NCBI GenBank assembly: GCA_024760905.1
Contig: CM045751.1
Span: 8,218,501-8,282,500 of the forward strand
Origin: Plotosus lineatus
Taxonomy: Eukaryota > Chordata > Actinopteri > Siluriformes > Plotosidae
Length of the DNA: 64,000 bases
Direction: 5' to 3'
In this document: one piece after another, positions 20,821-31,178 of the stretch
How positions within the stretch are numbered: the first letter of the stretch is position 1
How the letters are laid out: each line of letters opens with the position of its first letter
Made by a program: the position numbers and the translations under genes
The notes under the pieces: generated by a model
What the model was told of the DNA's origin: nothing
What the model saw: the letters and a program-made list of their open reading frames with translations, nothing else
The model's database searches: none

Positions 20821-22281
20821 TATATGTATGTGTGTGTGCATGTATATGTGTGTGCGTGTGTGTGTGTGGAGATATATATATATATAAAATTGTGTGTGTA
20901 TGTATACATGTATGTGTGTGTATTATATATAAAATCTATATTACTGGACAGTTTCGTATGTTCAGTGTGTCCCATAACCATTTTGAAAAGTAGTTGTCAA
21001 ATGATGGTTGCTAAACAAACAATACATGTACCACCGTGTATTGTATCCATTATGATGGGAGGCATGAGATAAATTCAGGAGTATTAAGCAAGGTCAGTGC
21101 ATTACATCAGTTTAAATGTGATTTTTATATAAAACTTAAAAGTATAAAATCAAAGAACTCTAACATGGAGGAAGACATGGGATATGGAAAAATAATTATA
21201 CAATGCAGTGAAAGAAATTGATCAAAACCCTTATATTTATTTTCATAAAAGGTAGCTAAAATGTTTCTTATGCAGGATTCACCAGCTCACTTGTCGTTGA
21301 CCTGTCATGTTTTAATTGTATACAAGTAGTGTTCGAAAATATGTAGAGGTAGTGAATGAGGACATCATTTTAGACACAGGGATAGTAAGGTACTGCACAT
21401 CGCTAGCAAATATGAGTAGCAGTTCGTTGCTGGACATCCCATTGGTACTAAAGTTAAAAAGCTTGTTTTTGCTCTCAATAAAAAAGAGCCCCCACAACTT
21501 GAACAGTTCTTCCAGTCATCATGCAACAGTCTTGACCCGCCCACCCCTAACAAAATTCCAGAGAAGCTCCGTATCCATGGAAATTAAATTTATCAAGTAA
21601 TGGTTCAATAACATCTTAACTTTGTTGCACTGAAAACAGAACATATTCTGAATACTATAGGACTTTAGAGAAGCTGTGGTTCAATAGATTTTAATGCATC
21701 ATGCTGACACAGAGATGTATGAAGGGCAAAAAACCCCCCCCAAAAAAACACGTACATGACCTATGAGGAATTATCAATGATTGTGGATTAACTAACAGCA
21801 CATTTTATAGCAGCCTCCACTGCTGCACACACATGTCCATGCATCCTCTGTGTTGGCATGCTCAGTAATACATCCACTAGAGGGCATCTGTGAGTCAAAT
21901 GTTTCTGACAACCGCAAACCTCGGGATGGTGGTGGAGGCCATGGTCATGTATGTCTTCAAGAGGCAAAGTTGATTGCAGCTTTGTAGGCACTGTAACCCT
22001 TATAGATGATTTTACTTAAATCACTTTGCCTCACATTAAAAAAATATTAAATACAATACACTGCTCCCACAATTTCTGGTTGTCCTGCTCTGATTAGTCT
22101 GTTTCTGTTTTCACAAGCTTTCAGAAAACATCCACAGATCCAGATAAAATAAATGAAGATTTTGTAGAGAATGCTTTTCTGTATCCATATTTAAAGTTGA
22201 ATATAATTAAGTCTTCGGTGACTGTAAAGACACTGTACTATGACTGCAGTGTGCTATTTGAAATCATACATTAGCTTTTAA

Positions 22282-22286
<5 letters not shown>
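20821..22286. other. clasp1 intron, no recognised content
   Basis: It starts with a (TG)n/(TA)n compound repeat (20821-20935). The rest is unrecognised AT-rich sequence; ORFs near 21316-21600 look like chance. Confidence 0.55.

Positions 22287-22339
<53 letters not shown>
22287..22339. repeat. (GT)n microsatellite
   Basis: About 26 GT units about 95 bases before the acceptor of the exon at 22435. A UG-rich intron tract so close to a splice site is a potential CELF/TDP-43 binding region. Confidence 0.85.
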
Positions 22340-22344
<5 letters not shown>

Positions 22345-22434
22345 AATTCATTCACTTGCTCTTTGATGGAAAGTAGCTGCTTTAGCAAAGTGACAATGCT
22401 TTATTTTGCTATGAGGTGTGTGTTATGTGTGCAG

Positions 22435-22582
22435 CATGCTTGAATACGACTCCGAGAACATGAACTCTGAGGAGATCTACAGCTCTTTAAGAGGAGTCAC
22501 TGAAGCCATACAAAGCTTTAGCTTCCGCAGCCAGGAAGACAGCTACGAGCCGATCAAACGTGACACAAAGAAAGATGACACG
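22435..22582 (+). CDS. clasp1: clasp1 exon, spacer
   Basis: Acceptor tgtgcag, donor gtaagt. The first base completes Ser; then 49 codons read MLEYDSENMNSEEIYSSLRG, VTEAIQSFSFRSQEDSYEPI, KRDTKKDDT. Close to CLASP1 MLDYDTENLNSEEIYSSLRG. Confidence 0.95.
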
Positions 22583-22975
22583 GTAAGTTTTACTGCACCT
22601 CAGGGTCAACAAAGTGGGCTGAATTTTACTGCGACTTTTCTACCGCTCCCATAGCTGTGCTTTCAATGAAAATACATTTTGCTAAAATAATTGTAGTTAA
22701 ATATTTTAGGCAGTGCCAAAAGACAGCACTTCCGATAAATATTTCTGTTTATCAGTCGGTGTCATAAGACGTGCGGCTCGTTTAAGGATGAAAAGAAATA
22801 AATGTTTTCCTTGCATGTTTCCCGAATTCAGTCTGAAGTGAAAGCAGGAAAGGTTAACACTAACTGTCAATTTTTCTCCCACCACTTTTCGGGAGCTTTT
22901 CATGTTCAATACTCCTGTTAATGTTTGGTGGTGTTTTTCTTGGAGAATGTTTGTCTGCCTACCCTCAGTTTGATT

Positions 22976-23008
<33 letters not shown>

Positions 23009-24018
23009 CTATGTTTTTTATTCTGAGCGGTGGTGTACGAGAATCAATTTTTTGGGATTTAAGTTTAGTTGTTAATATAGCTGTTGTTGTTTTTTTTTTA
23101 TTGTCATCATGGCAGCCTTATTGTGTTTTTTTGTGAGGGTATGAACATGGACCTCTGTGCAGGATTTCTGCAAAATAACTCGCACTATATTGCCATAAGT
23201 ATGTTTCCACCTCTTCATGATCCCCATATAGGAACATTCCCTGAACTATTGCTGCAAAGTTAAAAACACAGCTGTCATGAATGTCTGTTTATACTTTACA
23301 ACAACAGCTCAAATTTTTTTGAATTGCACCTTTGCAGATGGTGTGATGGACTGGTGTCCTCATACTTTTTTAAAGTTGGCACGTGGAAATAGAGTGCAGG
23401 TCATTTCTTTACTTTGCTTTAGTCAGTGTGTTAGAAAACTAGGGTCAGAGCACAGGGTTGTATATGATACAGCAGCCATGGCACACGGGACTTACTCAAG
23501 AGCCCAACACCGGTAGCATGGTGATGACGGGGCTTGCCCTCCTGATCTTAATATCATTAGCCCAGGACCTGAAGCAAAGAACCCCCTCATTCAGGACATA
23601 TTCTCTGGATCAGCATAAAAAGTGGATTTAATGCTATAGGAACTTATGATAGGTAGAAAGGTATAATTTTGGTGTAAATCTCTGAGAAACTGATCATATA
23701 AACAGCCTGGATGAGAGATGTCAGACGTAAAGTTCAGGTATTACTCCTGTTTTCAGATTGTCATGATTCATTTCGGACACCAGTGGATCCACACACATGA
23801 TTACTGACTATAAACCTCCACGGATCTTCAGGAAGATACTTCATCACCTCTTCTTGAAACACTAATTTTGAGTGCACACTTAGAATCTGTATGGCTTCCT
23901 CCTCCCATTTGTGGTATTTCTGCTCGGATTTGGTCTCCTGATGACAATTGAAAGCGCCACAATTTGATTGCTGGTAGGCCGATACTGCTGGATCGACTGC
24001 TGAGTGGTCTGGCCATTA
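22583..24018. other. clasp1 intron; contains a sequence shared with 47797-47908
   Basis: Mostly unrecognised. A block at 22771-22860 ending 'gtgaaagcaggaaaggttaa' recurs downstream of the gene at 47797-47908 (see findings). A T-tract lies at 22978-23004. Confidence 0.5.
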
Positions 24019-24032
24019 CATGTGACATACCA

Positions 24033-24305
24033 CTTCTTTTCCTTTCAACTTTTTTCCTTTTTCAGGGGTCACCACAGTGAATCATCTGATTCACATATTT
24101 GATTTGGCATAGGTTTTTACGTCGGATGCCCTTCCTGACACAACCCTTTAGCAAGGGGCAGAAACCCGCTGACGGCTATGCAGCTACTCTTTACAAGACA
24201 TGGCTGGCCTTTGATAACCCAGCTAGCTGCACTGGGGGGGGGTTCGAACACCCAACCCTAGGATCAGCCATCCAGCGCCATTTACCACCAGGCCACCACT
24301 GCCCA
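24033..24305 (-). mobile_element. S1 SINE, minus orientation (S1b tail)
   Basis: Left tail 'ggggtcaccacagtgaatca' and 'gtcggatgcccttcctgaca'; right head (reverse complement begins gggcagtggtggcctgg). Flanking duplication catgtgacatacca / catctgacaaacca. Confidence 0.75.
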
Positions 24306-24499
24306 CATCTGACAAACCACGAAAACAACAACAACAAAAAAAACCCAAAAAGCAACAACATTTTGAATAAAAGAATTTGATAACAACGATTGAAGAGATT
24401 ATATGTTTTGTAATTTGAAAGAATTGTTTGTGTCTGGTTCAGTGGTTCAGTGACCATATCATGTGTTAAAATGATTCTCCCTGAACCATTTTTTTAATT

Positions 24500-24980
24500 C
24501 AGGGATCCCTCACTTTCCGCAGTTAATGGGGACCAAGACACCCCCCGCGACCCCCAATTTCTGCAAAGTAGGATCGACCCCGTCCTGACTAACATATACG
24601 TACATGTATATGTGTATGTAATATCAATAAATACATATTCAACGCTATAAGTGCTTATAATAACAATTAAACATCCAAAAATATAATGAATAAGATGTAA
24701 ATAAAATATAAATACAGACGCGTACACACACACACACACATACAGATGCGTACGTACTTCGCATAAAAATGTAAATAGTTTTGTTGGGAGGTTTTGGGTT
24801 GGTTTTTGTTTGTTTGTTTGTTTGTTGTTGTTGTTTTTTTGCGGAATTGGCCTTGTTTTTGAAGCATTTTCCTTAACCTTTTCCCTATTTTTCCATAATT
24901 TCTTTATATTTTAATTTTTCGATGAATACTTTTGAAAAACCCGCGATGCACTGAAGCCGTAGAAACTGAAGCACAAAGCA
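24500..24980. mobile_element. M1 element copy
   Basis: Begins CAGGGATCCCTCACTTTCCG; ends near 'gaaactgaagcacaaagcac'. All M1 internal words are present in order. The right terminus has decayed. Confidence 0.72.
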
Positions 24981-25113
24981 CGTCATATCCAGTATAATAT
25001 CCAGTGGTGGTTTCTGGTGGCACACACCTACCATCATAGGCACCTCTTTTATCTTTCATAGTTTATCCTAAAAACCTCCAGATTGTTTAGTTTCATGGTT
25101 TTGTCTCACACAG

Positions 25114-25348
25114 AGTTCTGTAGCATCCTCTGCGGCAGATCCCCGGCTAGGTTCAGACGTAATGGAGGGGGTCCGAATGGCTCTGGACAACAAGACCTCA
25201 TTACTGAACACACCGTCCCCTCGTTCTTTCCTGGGGCCAAGGCTACGTGAATACAATCCCTACAACTACACCGACTCCATCAGCGCTTACGATAAGGCTA
25301 CCCTGAAGGACGCAGTGTTCGATGATGATGTGGAACAGCTACGTGATG
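25114..25348 (+). CDS. clasp1: clasp1 exon, spacer into C-terminal domain
   Basis: Acceptor tcacacag, donor gtaatg; 78 codons plus one base. Reads SSVASSAADPRLGSDVMEGV, RMALDNKTSLLNTPSPRSFL, GPRLREYNPYNYTDSISAYD, KATLKDAVFDDDVEQLRD. This matches CLASP1 ALDNKTSLLNT...REYNPY...AVFDDDxEQLRD. The remaining G pairs with GT of either following exon to give Gly. Confidence 0.95.
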
Positions 25349-25443
25349 GTAATGTCTTCCTTCTTTCTTCTTGCTTACTTTCTTGTAGTTGGAATTTGTT
25401 TGTTGCTCTGTAACTCAGTGAATAATTCTTGATTTTACTTCAG

Positions 25444-25500
25444 GTCGTCGTCAAGAGTTTAGTGGCCACAAAATCATGGCGCCCAAGAGTTGTTCTGCAG
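25444..25500 (+). CDS. clasp1: clasp1 57-nt exon, probable cassette
   Basis: Acceptor tacttcag, donor gtaata, phase 1 to 1, so it can be skipped without changing the frame. With the carried G it reads GRRQEFSGHKIMAPKSCSA. The standard CLASP1 protein I recall runs from EQLRD straight to the next segment (VPIDHSDLV-like), so this is likely an alternative insert before the CLIP-interacting domain. Both splice sites are good. Confidence 0.7.
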
Positions 25501-25602
25501 GTAATAGCTTGTTTTTGCTGTTAAAATGGTGTTTAATGATCATCATCATTTGTTTAGTTGAGTGTGTAATCTCTTGTTTTTGCTTTTTCTGCCACTGACC
25601 AG

Positions 25603-25793
25603 GTCCCAAGCAGCAATTGGAACTGGTGGGCGACCTCCTGAAGGAGCTGTCCAGTCACAGCGATCGTGTAGAGGAGAGGCGGGCGGCCCTGTTGGAGCTG
25701 TTAAAGGTGACCCGTGATGACAGTGTAGCCGTATGGGAGGAGCATTTTAAAACCATGCTGCTGTTGCTCCTTGAAACACTGGGGGACAAAGAT
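25603..25793 (+). CDS. clasp1: clasp1 exon, start of CLIP-interacting domain
   Basis: Acceptor ctgaccag, donor gtgagt. Reads (G)PKQQLELVGDLLKELSSHSD, RVEERRAALLELLKVTRDDS, VAVWEEHFKTMLLLLLETLG, DKD. This is the first HEAT pair of the C-terminal TOG-like domain that binds CLIP-170/115 and cortical or kinetochore partners. The leading Pro-Lys-Gln-Gln differs from the usual PIDHSD. Confidence 0.96.
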
Positions 25794-26192
25794 GTGAGTG
25801 ACCCACTTTCTAGCGTTATATGCTTATCGGTGTACGTATATAGGTCTTAGAATAAGGGCAGTGTGGCATTGTGGCAGCACTGTGACCTGCCAACCTGATC
25901 ACATTCTGCATAGAATCTCCAAGTTTTACTGTTGGTAATCACTCGTGTCTATACCAGAAGACCAATAGTACTTTAATCTGTCCCCCAAAAACTGGCTGAT
26001 GGGTAAATCCACATATGGATGGCTGATGTATTGTAACGATACGTTGTGATTAATAAGTCCATCTATCCATCTATCTAACAAAATTCTCACCATGGCATGG
26101 CCCGTGCATGGAATGTCAAAAAAGCTTGATGGGGATACTACCAGAGTCCCAAAAATGATTAGATATATTTTTTTAATGTTTAGTTTTCAGGC

Positions 26193-26450
26193 AGTGGTGG
26201 CCTGGTGGTAAAGGTGCTGCATCACTAATCCTAAGGTTGGGGGTTCAAGACCCACTCTCCACAAGGTTGTCACTGTCTCCCCCAGTGCAGCTGACTGGGT
26301 TATCAAAGGCCGGACCTGTCTCTCACTGTCTATGGTGTGAGCTTCACGTAAAAGAACCATTGCTGACTTTCGATAACAGTAGCTGCAATGCCATCAGCGT
26401 GTTTCTGCCCTGCGATGGCCTGGCGAGCCGCCCAGGGTATATTCTGCCCT
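26193..26450 (+). mobile_element. S1 SINE, 3' truncated
   Basis: Head 'gcagtggtggcctggtggta' and B-box region 'gggggttcaagaccc'; body 'gtctctcactgtctatggtg'; stops within the shared tail (cccagggtatattctgccct). Confidence 0.75.
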
Positions 26451-26888
26451 CTGACTCTTTTTATGACCCAGAAACAAGTGGGGCGGTACCTTGCACTCTA
26501 TGAGAGCCCCTCTAGAAATTATAATGTTTCCATTTTCTTGACCGAATAAGGCATTGATGCATTATTAATATAAATACACAATGTCAGTTTTATTATTAAA
26601 ATTACTATCAGTTAGAATTATGGAATAAAATCTAGCGATCATATTGTCACAATTACATTGTGTTATAAAAATAAACTTAACTGACCTGTTGAATCTTTGC
26701 CGCAACAGATCAACAGCGTGAAATATGATTAGTGTAGAAGCATGTCATGATTCCGGTTTCAGAGCTCGATGAATCAGTAGGAGTGATTTTTAACAGCTTG
26801 TAGCCATACTGGTTGAGGAGAAGTTGTACAAGTCTGTGGGTACTTCAATAATTATTATTGTTTATTTTTTTGCTGTTTTTCCGCTCAG
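26451..26888. other. clasp1 intron, no recognised content
   Basis: Unrecognised AT-rich sequence up to the acceptor ccgctcag. Confidence 0.6.
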
Positions 26889-27017
26889 CACACTATCCGG
26901 GCCTTGGCTCTGCGTGTTCTAAAAGAGATCCTGCGAAGTCAACCCGCACGCTTTAGGAACTATGCAGAACTGACGATTATGAAAACACTGGAGGCGCACA
27001 AAGACTCTCATAAAGAG
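26889..27017 (+). CDS. clasp1: clasp1 exon, C-terminal HEAT domain
   Basis: Acceptor ccgctcag, donor gtatcg, 43 codons, phase 0 to 0. Reads HTIRALALRVLKEILRSQPA, RFRNYAELTIMKTLEAHKDS, HKE. Almost identical to vertebrate CLASP1. Confidence 0.97.
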
Positions 27018-27233
27018 GTATCGACTTGTACATTGTTGTAGAAAAAGCTTTTCAGTCCCGATTGGTTGAGATGGAAAAGTCTGTGTATCGTAAAGTGTGT
27101 GATAAAGGGATGAGATTGATGATGATGATTATGGTATGTTTTTGTTTTTTTGGTTTTTTTTTTAAGTCTCTCCACTGAAAATTGGGAACAAGTAATTTTT
27201 TTTTATTTTCAGCCCTTCAAACTTCTAATTTTC

Positions 27234-27236
<3 letters not shown>

Positions 27237-27300
<64 letters not shown>
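27237..27300. repeat. (GT)n(TA)n microsatellite
   Basis: Compound dinucleotide tract in the intron between exons 26889 and 27944. Confidence 0.85.
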
Positions 27301-27305
<5 letters not shown>

Positions 27306-27352
27306 TATATAATAATAGCACAAATATACCTTATTACTGTATTAGCAAGTAA

Positions 27353-27820
27353 AATCCCTTGCTACTTCGCGCTTAAAAAAAAAAAAAAAAAAAAAAATAT
27401 ATGCATCAAATTAAAAAATAAGGAAATTAAGGAAGAACAGGAAAATGCCACAAAAATAAGGCCAATTATGCAAAAAAAACCCTAAACCAACAAAAAACAG
27501 CTCAAAACCTCCCATCAAAACTCGTTACATTATTTTGAGGTGCCTGTGTGTGCACGCTCATGTATGTGTGTCATCTTCTTCTCATGCAATACCATCTGTA
27601 TGTTTGTGTATTTATATTTTATTTACATCTTGTTATTTTTTTAATATTTAATTGTTATTCTAAGCATTCGTAGCATTGAATATGTATTTATTGATATTAT
27701 ATATACATATACGTTTACGTCAGTCGGTGGGGTGAAGGGTTTGGGGGGTGATCCTACTTTGCGGATTTCAATGGTCGTGTGGGGATCTCGGTCCCAACCG
27801 CGGAAATTGAGGGAACCCTG
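27353..27820. mobile_element. M1 element copy
   Basis: From 'atcccttgctacttcgcgct' through 'ccaattatgcaaaaaaaacc' and 'tttacgtcagtcggtggggt' to GAGGGAACCCTG then TA. It ends only about 120 bp before the next clasp1 exon. Confidence 0.75.
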
Positions 27821-27943
27821 TACTCGATACGCACCAAGTGACCAACGCCCGAATTATCACTTCATGGTAGTGCGTGTCTTTCCAGTACGAAACATTGGAG
27901 TTCCACTTTGTTTCCCCTCACATTGTGTTTGTCTGTTATTAAG

Positions 27944-28150
27944 GTGGTACGTGCTGCAGAGGAAGCCGCCTCCACTCTGGCTTCCTCCATTCACCCGGAG
28001 CAGTGCATTAAGGTGCTGTGTCCCATTGTACAGACTGCAGACTACCCCATCGACCTGGCAGCCATTAAAATGCAGACCAAGGTCATTGAGCGTATTCCGG
28101 AGGAATCCCTTTATCAACTGCTGCCGGACATCATCCCCGGCCTACTACAG
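27944..28150 (+). CDS. clasp1: clasp1 exon, C-terminal HEAT domain
   Basis: Acceptor gttattaag, donor gttcac, 69 codons. Reads VVRAAEEAASTLASSIHPEQ, CIKVLCPIVQTADYPIDLAA, IKMQTKVIERIPEESLYQLL, PDIIPGLLQ. The donor CAG|gttcac is far from consensus and opens straight into a (CA)n repeat. Confidence 0.96.
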
Positions 28151-28151
28151 G

Positions 28152-28153
<2 letters not shown>

Positions 28154-28204
<51 letters not shown>
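28154..28204. repeat. (CA)n microsatellite at a splice donor
   Basis: About 25 CA units starting four bases after the exon end, inside the 240-bp intron. CA-rich RNA near a weak donor is a known type of hnRNP L target. Confidence 0.88.
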
Positions 28205-28209
<5 letters not shown>

Positions 28210-28390
28210 GAGCCTCATTAAACTCATGATACACACCCGGTTCACTCGGATATTAAATCCTTTTGGAGATAAACCCAGGAACAGTACTGTACAGTAATAA
28301 ACAGCCGTTATCACACAATCACATGCCACATGTAATTGTTGCCTCCTGTTACGTGTACATGTCATGTTAAACTGTGTGTATGTGTTTAAG

Positions 28391-28507
28391 GGGTATGATA
28401 ACACTGAGAGTAGTGTGCGGAAAGCCAGTGTCTTCTGTCTTGTGGCAATTTATTCTGTGATTGGAGAGGGTTTGAAGCCTCATCTTGCCCAACTGACGGG
28501 CAGCAAG
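28391..28507 (+). CDS. clasp1: clasp1 exon, C-terminal HEAT domain
   Basis: Acceptor gtgtttaag, donor gtaaat, 39 codons, phase 0 to 0. Reads GYDNTESSVRKASVFCLVAI then YSVIGEGLKPHLAQLTGSK. Matches CLASP1. It is flanked by (CA)n upstream and (TG)n downstream; skipping would keep the frame. Confidence 0.96.
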
Positions 28508-28519
28508 GTAAATCTACTG

Positions 28520-28547
28520 ATGTGTGTGTGTATGTGTGTGTATGTGT

Positions 28548-28602
<55 letters not shown>
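28520..28602. repeat. (TG)n microsatellite after splice donor
   Basis: TG-rich run beginning 13 bases after the exon end. It is the reverse complement of the (CA)n tract in the preceding intron. Confidence 0.88.
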
Positions 28603-28606
<4 letters not shown>

Positions 28607-29190
28607 AGATTTAGAAGTATATTAAGAGATGAGTTGTGCAAGCTTAACATCAAAGCTATTCAGCAACACACAGGGGGGTCGACATCACTTAACACTGAAC
28701 TGCAGAGCTGTTGTTCAGGTCACATTTTTCGAGTCCAAGACCAGGACTAGTTAAGACTGAGTTCAAATGTGAGAAATAGAATTAAAAGAGAAATAGAAAA
28801 AAGTAAATCCTCTTCATTTCTGTGAAAGTTCACCTAATGTATGATTTTTGTTTTAGGGAGGAGTTGATTGAGAAAATATTCATGAATTAATTAATTCGAT
28901 CATTAATTTCACAGATCTCCTAATCCTACTAGGGTTGAGGGAGCCTGGCAGAGATGGGGTACAGCCTGAAGAGATCAGTGGTCTTGTCATTTAGCTAATG
29001 CGTACAAAATTATTCACACTTACATGTGCATGTCTTTGGACTGTGGGAGGAAACTGGAATACCTGGAGGAAACCCACAGAAGCACATGGAGAATATGCAA
29101 ATTCCTTAAAGAAATACATGTTTATTCAATTGGTGTAATATTGGTAGTCCCATAAACTACTGTTAAATTATTTATTAGTTTATTTGAATA
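28603..29190. other. Last clasp1 intron, with SINE fragment
   Basis: A minus-oriented S2-like fragment covers about 28915-29105 (gactgtgggaggaaactgga, cctggaggaaacccacagaa). The rest is unrecognised. Confidence 0.55.
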
Positions 29191-29743
29191 CAGTAGGCCC
29201 TTGACCATTCGCGGTTCACCGCTCGCACCCCCCACATACTGGATTGACAACAAACCAGGAAGTAACTGGCATGTGATTGAAATTTAGCCAATGGCTAAGA
29301 GCTTTTGTTTCTTCCTCCCACTGATTGGTTGCAGATGATGTGTACACCCCCCCTCCTTCGCACATGTCATCAACGTGATTGCTTCAATAGTGAATTCACG
29401 TATTTTTTTTTTTAGTGTGATTTTGATGATTATTGAAGTGTTATGATGTCACTCGAACGCCTCGAATCTTCTCTAGCTTCTGGTAAGGAACCTAAGCGCT
29501 TTATTTATTCATAAATATTATCACAGTACAAAATTAAAAAGTTTTCCTTCTTCATTGCTGCATTTTACTGCTTAATTACTGTATTAACGAAGAAGACTGT
29601 GTATAGGATGTGTTTAAGAAGCATATTTTCGCACATGTAATATCATACATAGGGTTTTAAAACCGTGACAATAACTCGTGGAATTTTCTTGATCCGCGCG
29701 AAGGGCTAGACCGAAACGAATCGCGAAAAACCGGGGCCTACTG
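29191..29743. mobile_element. M3 Tigger/pogo-like MITE, copy B
   Basis: Starts CAGTAGGCCCTTGACCATTC and ends CCGGGGCCTACTG, TA on both sides, 553 bp. Inverted relative to the copy at 17013. It lies in the last intron, about 170 bp before the final exon. Confidence 0.8.
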
Positions 29744-29916
29744 TACTTATTGTTCTCTGTTATGTGTGAAATTGCTTGTTTTGGGGGCGTGCCAGGCCAA
29801 TACACAAATCAGTATATACAATCATCACGACCTGTGAATGCGGCCTGTATGGTGCATGTATTGTTTTCATCATTATGCCAATCAGTCAAAACCGTCTTCA
29901 TCTTGTCCTCTGACAG

Positions 29917-30003
29917 ATGAAACTTCTGAACCTGTACATCAAGCGAGCCCAAACTACCAACAGCAACAGCAGCAGCTCCTCCGATATCTCCTCCCACAGC
30001 TAA
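29917..30003 (+). CDS. clasp1: clasp1 terminal coding exon
   Basis: Acceptor tctgacag; reads MKLLNLYIKRAQ then TTNSNSSSSSDISSHS and stop TAA. This is the CLASP1-type Ser-rich tail, which separates it from CLASP2 (whose tail I recall as GSGGADPTTDVSGQS). Confidence 0.96.
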   Translation: MKLLNLYIKRAQTTNSNSSSSSDISSHS

Positions 30004-30530
30004 ACCAACCAATCACGTTCTAAACCAATTATAACCTCACGTCCAGGAAATCTTTACTGAAACAACTCAACCCACAAAATCAGAGGATCTTTGCAGGTTT
30101 CACTGCAAGAACAAGGAGGGATCCGAATCCTTCATTAGACTCAAACCAACAATCTAATTCTATAACAAGGTTTGTGTTCAGAAATATGACTCGTCGCTTC
30201 TTCTGTCCAGTGTGTGATAACTGAAATGGGTCGTTTGTATTATTGTACTCATGAACGTGTGAGTAATGTATCAGACATTCACAAGAGCAGTTGTGCCTCA
30301 GTCCAGTGGACCTGTTTGTCTGTATTCATTTATAAGGTAAAGTATTTGTTACTACTGCTTTTATTATTTTACATTTCTCTTTACCCAGTATGTGTTACAA
30401 CCACAGGTATTCATTTTAAAAGTTGCGTTTTACTGAGGGGGGAAAAAAAAAACCCTGAAAACCTCTTCACATTACCTGAAATGAAAATCTTCGGGCAGAT
30501 GTTTTCTTTTATTTTCAAAAAAATCTGTAC

Positions 30531-30564
<34 letters not shown>

Positions 30565-30584
30565 ATTATTATTATTATTCATTC

Positions 30585-30787
30585 ATTTTATAAAGCGCTT
30601 AATCCTAATTAGGGTCACAGAGAGGCTAGTACTCATCTAAGTCGACTCTGAGCGAGGAAATTGGAGTTCCCAGAGGAAACCAACACAAGCACCCGGAGAA
30701 CATGCAAACTCCACACAGAAACGCCCAAGCTGGGAATTGAACCCAGGCCTTCTTTCTGTGAGGTAGATTTGCTCACCACTACACCCC
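30585..30787 (-). mobile_element. S2 SINE, minus orientation
   Basis: Left end 'aaagcgcttaatcctaatta', centre 'gagaacatgcaaactccaca', right end 'gggaattgaacccaggcctt' (B box) and 'ctcaccactacaccc' (A box). Located just after clasp1, probably in its 3'UTR. Confidence 0.75.
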
Positions 30788-30857
30788 CATGCCGTCTATT
30801 ATTATTGTTGTTATTATTAGTATTATTGTTATTATTATTATTATTATTATTAGCATT

Positions 30858-31142
30858 TCTTCATTCACTGAGCTACTTAATCCTTCTCGGGTTGTGAGGA
30901 GCCCATCCCAACCAATTCTAGGTGAAGGCTGGGTATACCTTGAACAGCATCTTGAGTCATCATAGAGCCATCACATACATGCACCTACTCGCACAACCAT
31001 TCACTCACACACTCACATCTAGGGTCAATTTGGGACAGTCAATGTACATGTCTCTGGGCTGGAAACCCGGAGAAAACGCAGGAAAGAATAGGGACTCAAA
31101 CCAAGGACCTTCTTGCTACAAGGCAGATGTACTATCGACGAC
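30858..31142 (-). mobile_element. S2-like SINE, more diverged, minus orientation
   Basis: Shares 'ttcattcactgagctactta', 'gtcaatgtacatgtctctgg' and a right-hand decayed B box (actcaaaccaaggacc). Flanked by triplet repeats. Confidence 0.6.

Positions 31143-31178
<36 letters not shown>

Noticed and set aside
21316..21600. 94-residue ORF in a clasp1 intron
   Set aside because: Low complexity, no recognisable family, overlapped by equally long ORFs on the other strand, no splice context.
16613..30003. Assignment of the gene to CLASP2
   Set aside because: The C-terminal tail TTNSNSSSSSD, spacer SPSNTIGRTP and RIWGWS cassette are CLASP1-type; a few CLASP2-like residues (YNPYNY, ENMNSE) are not enough to change this.
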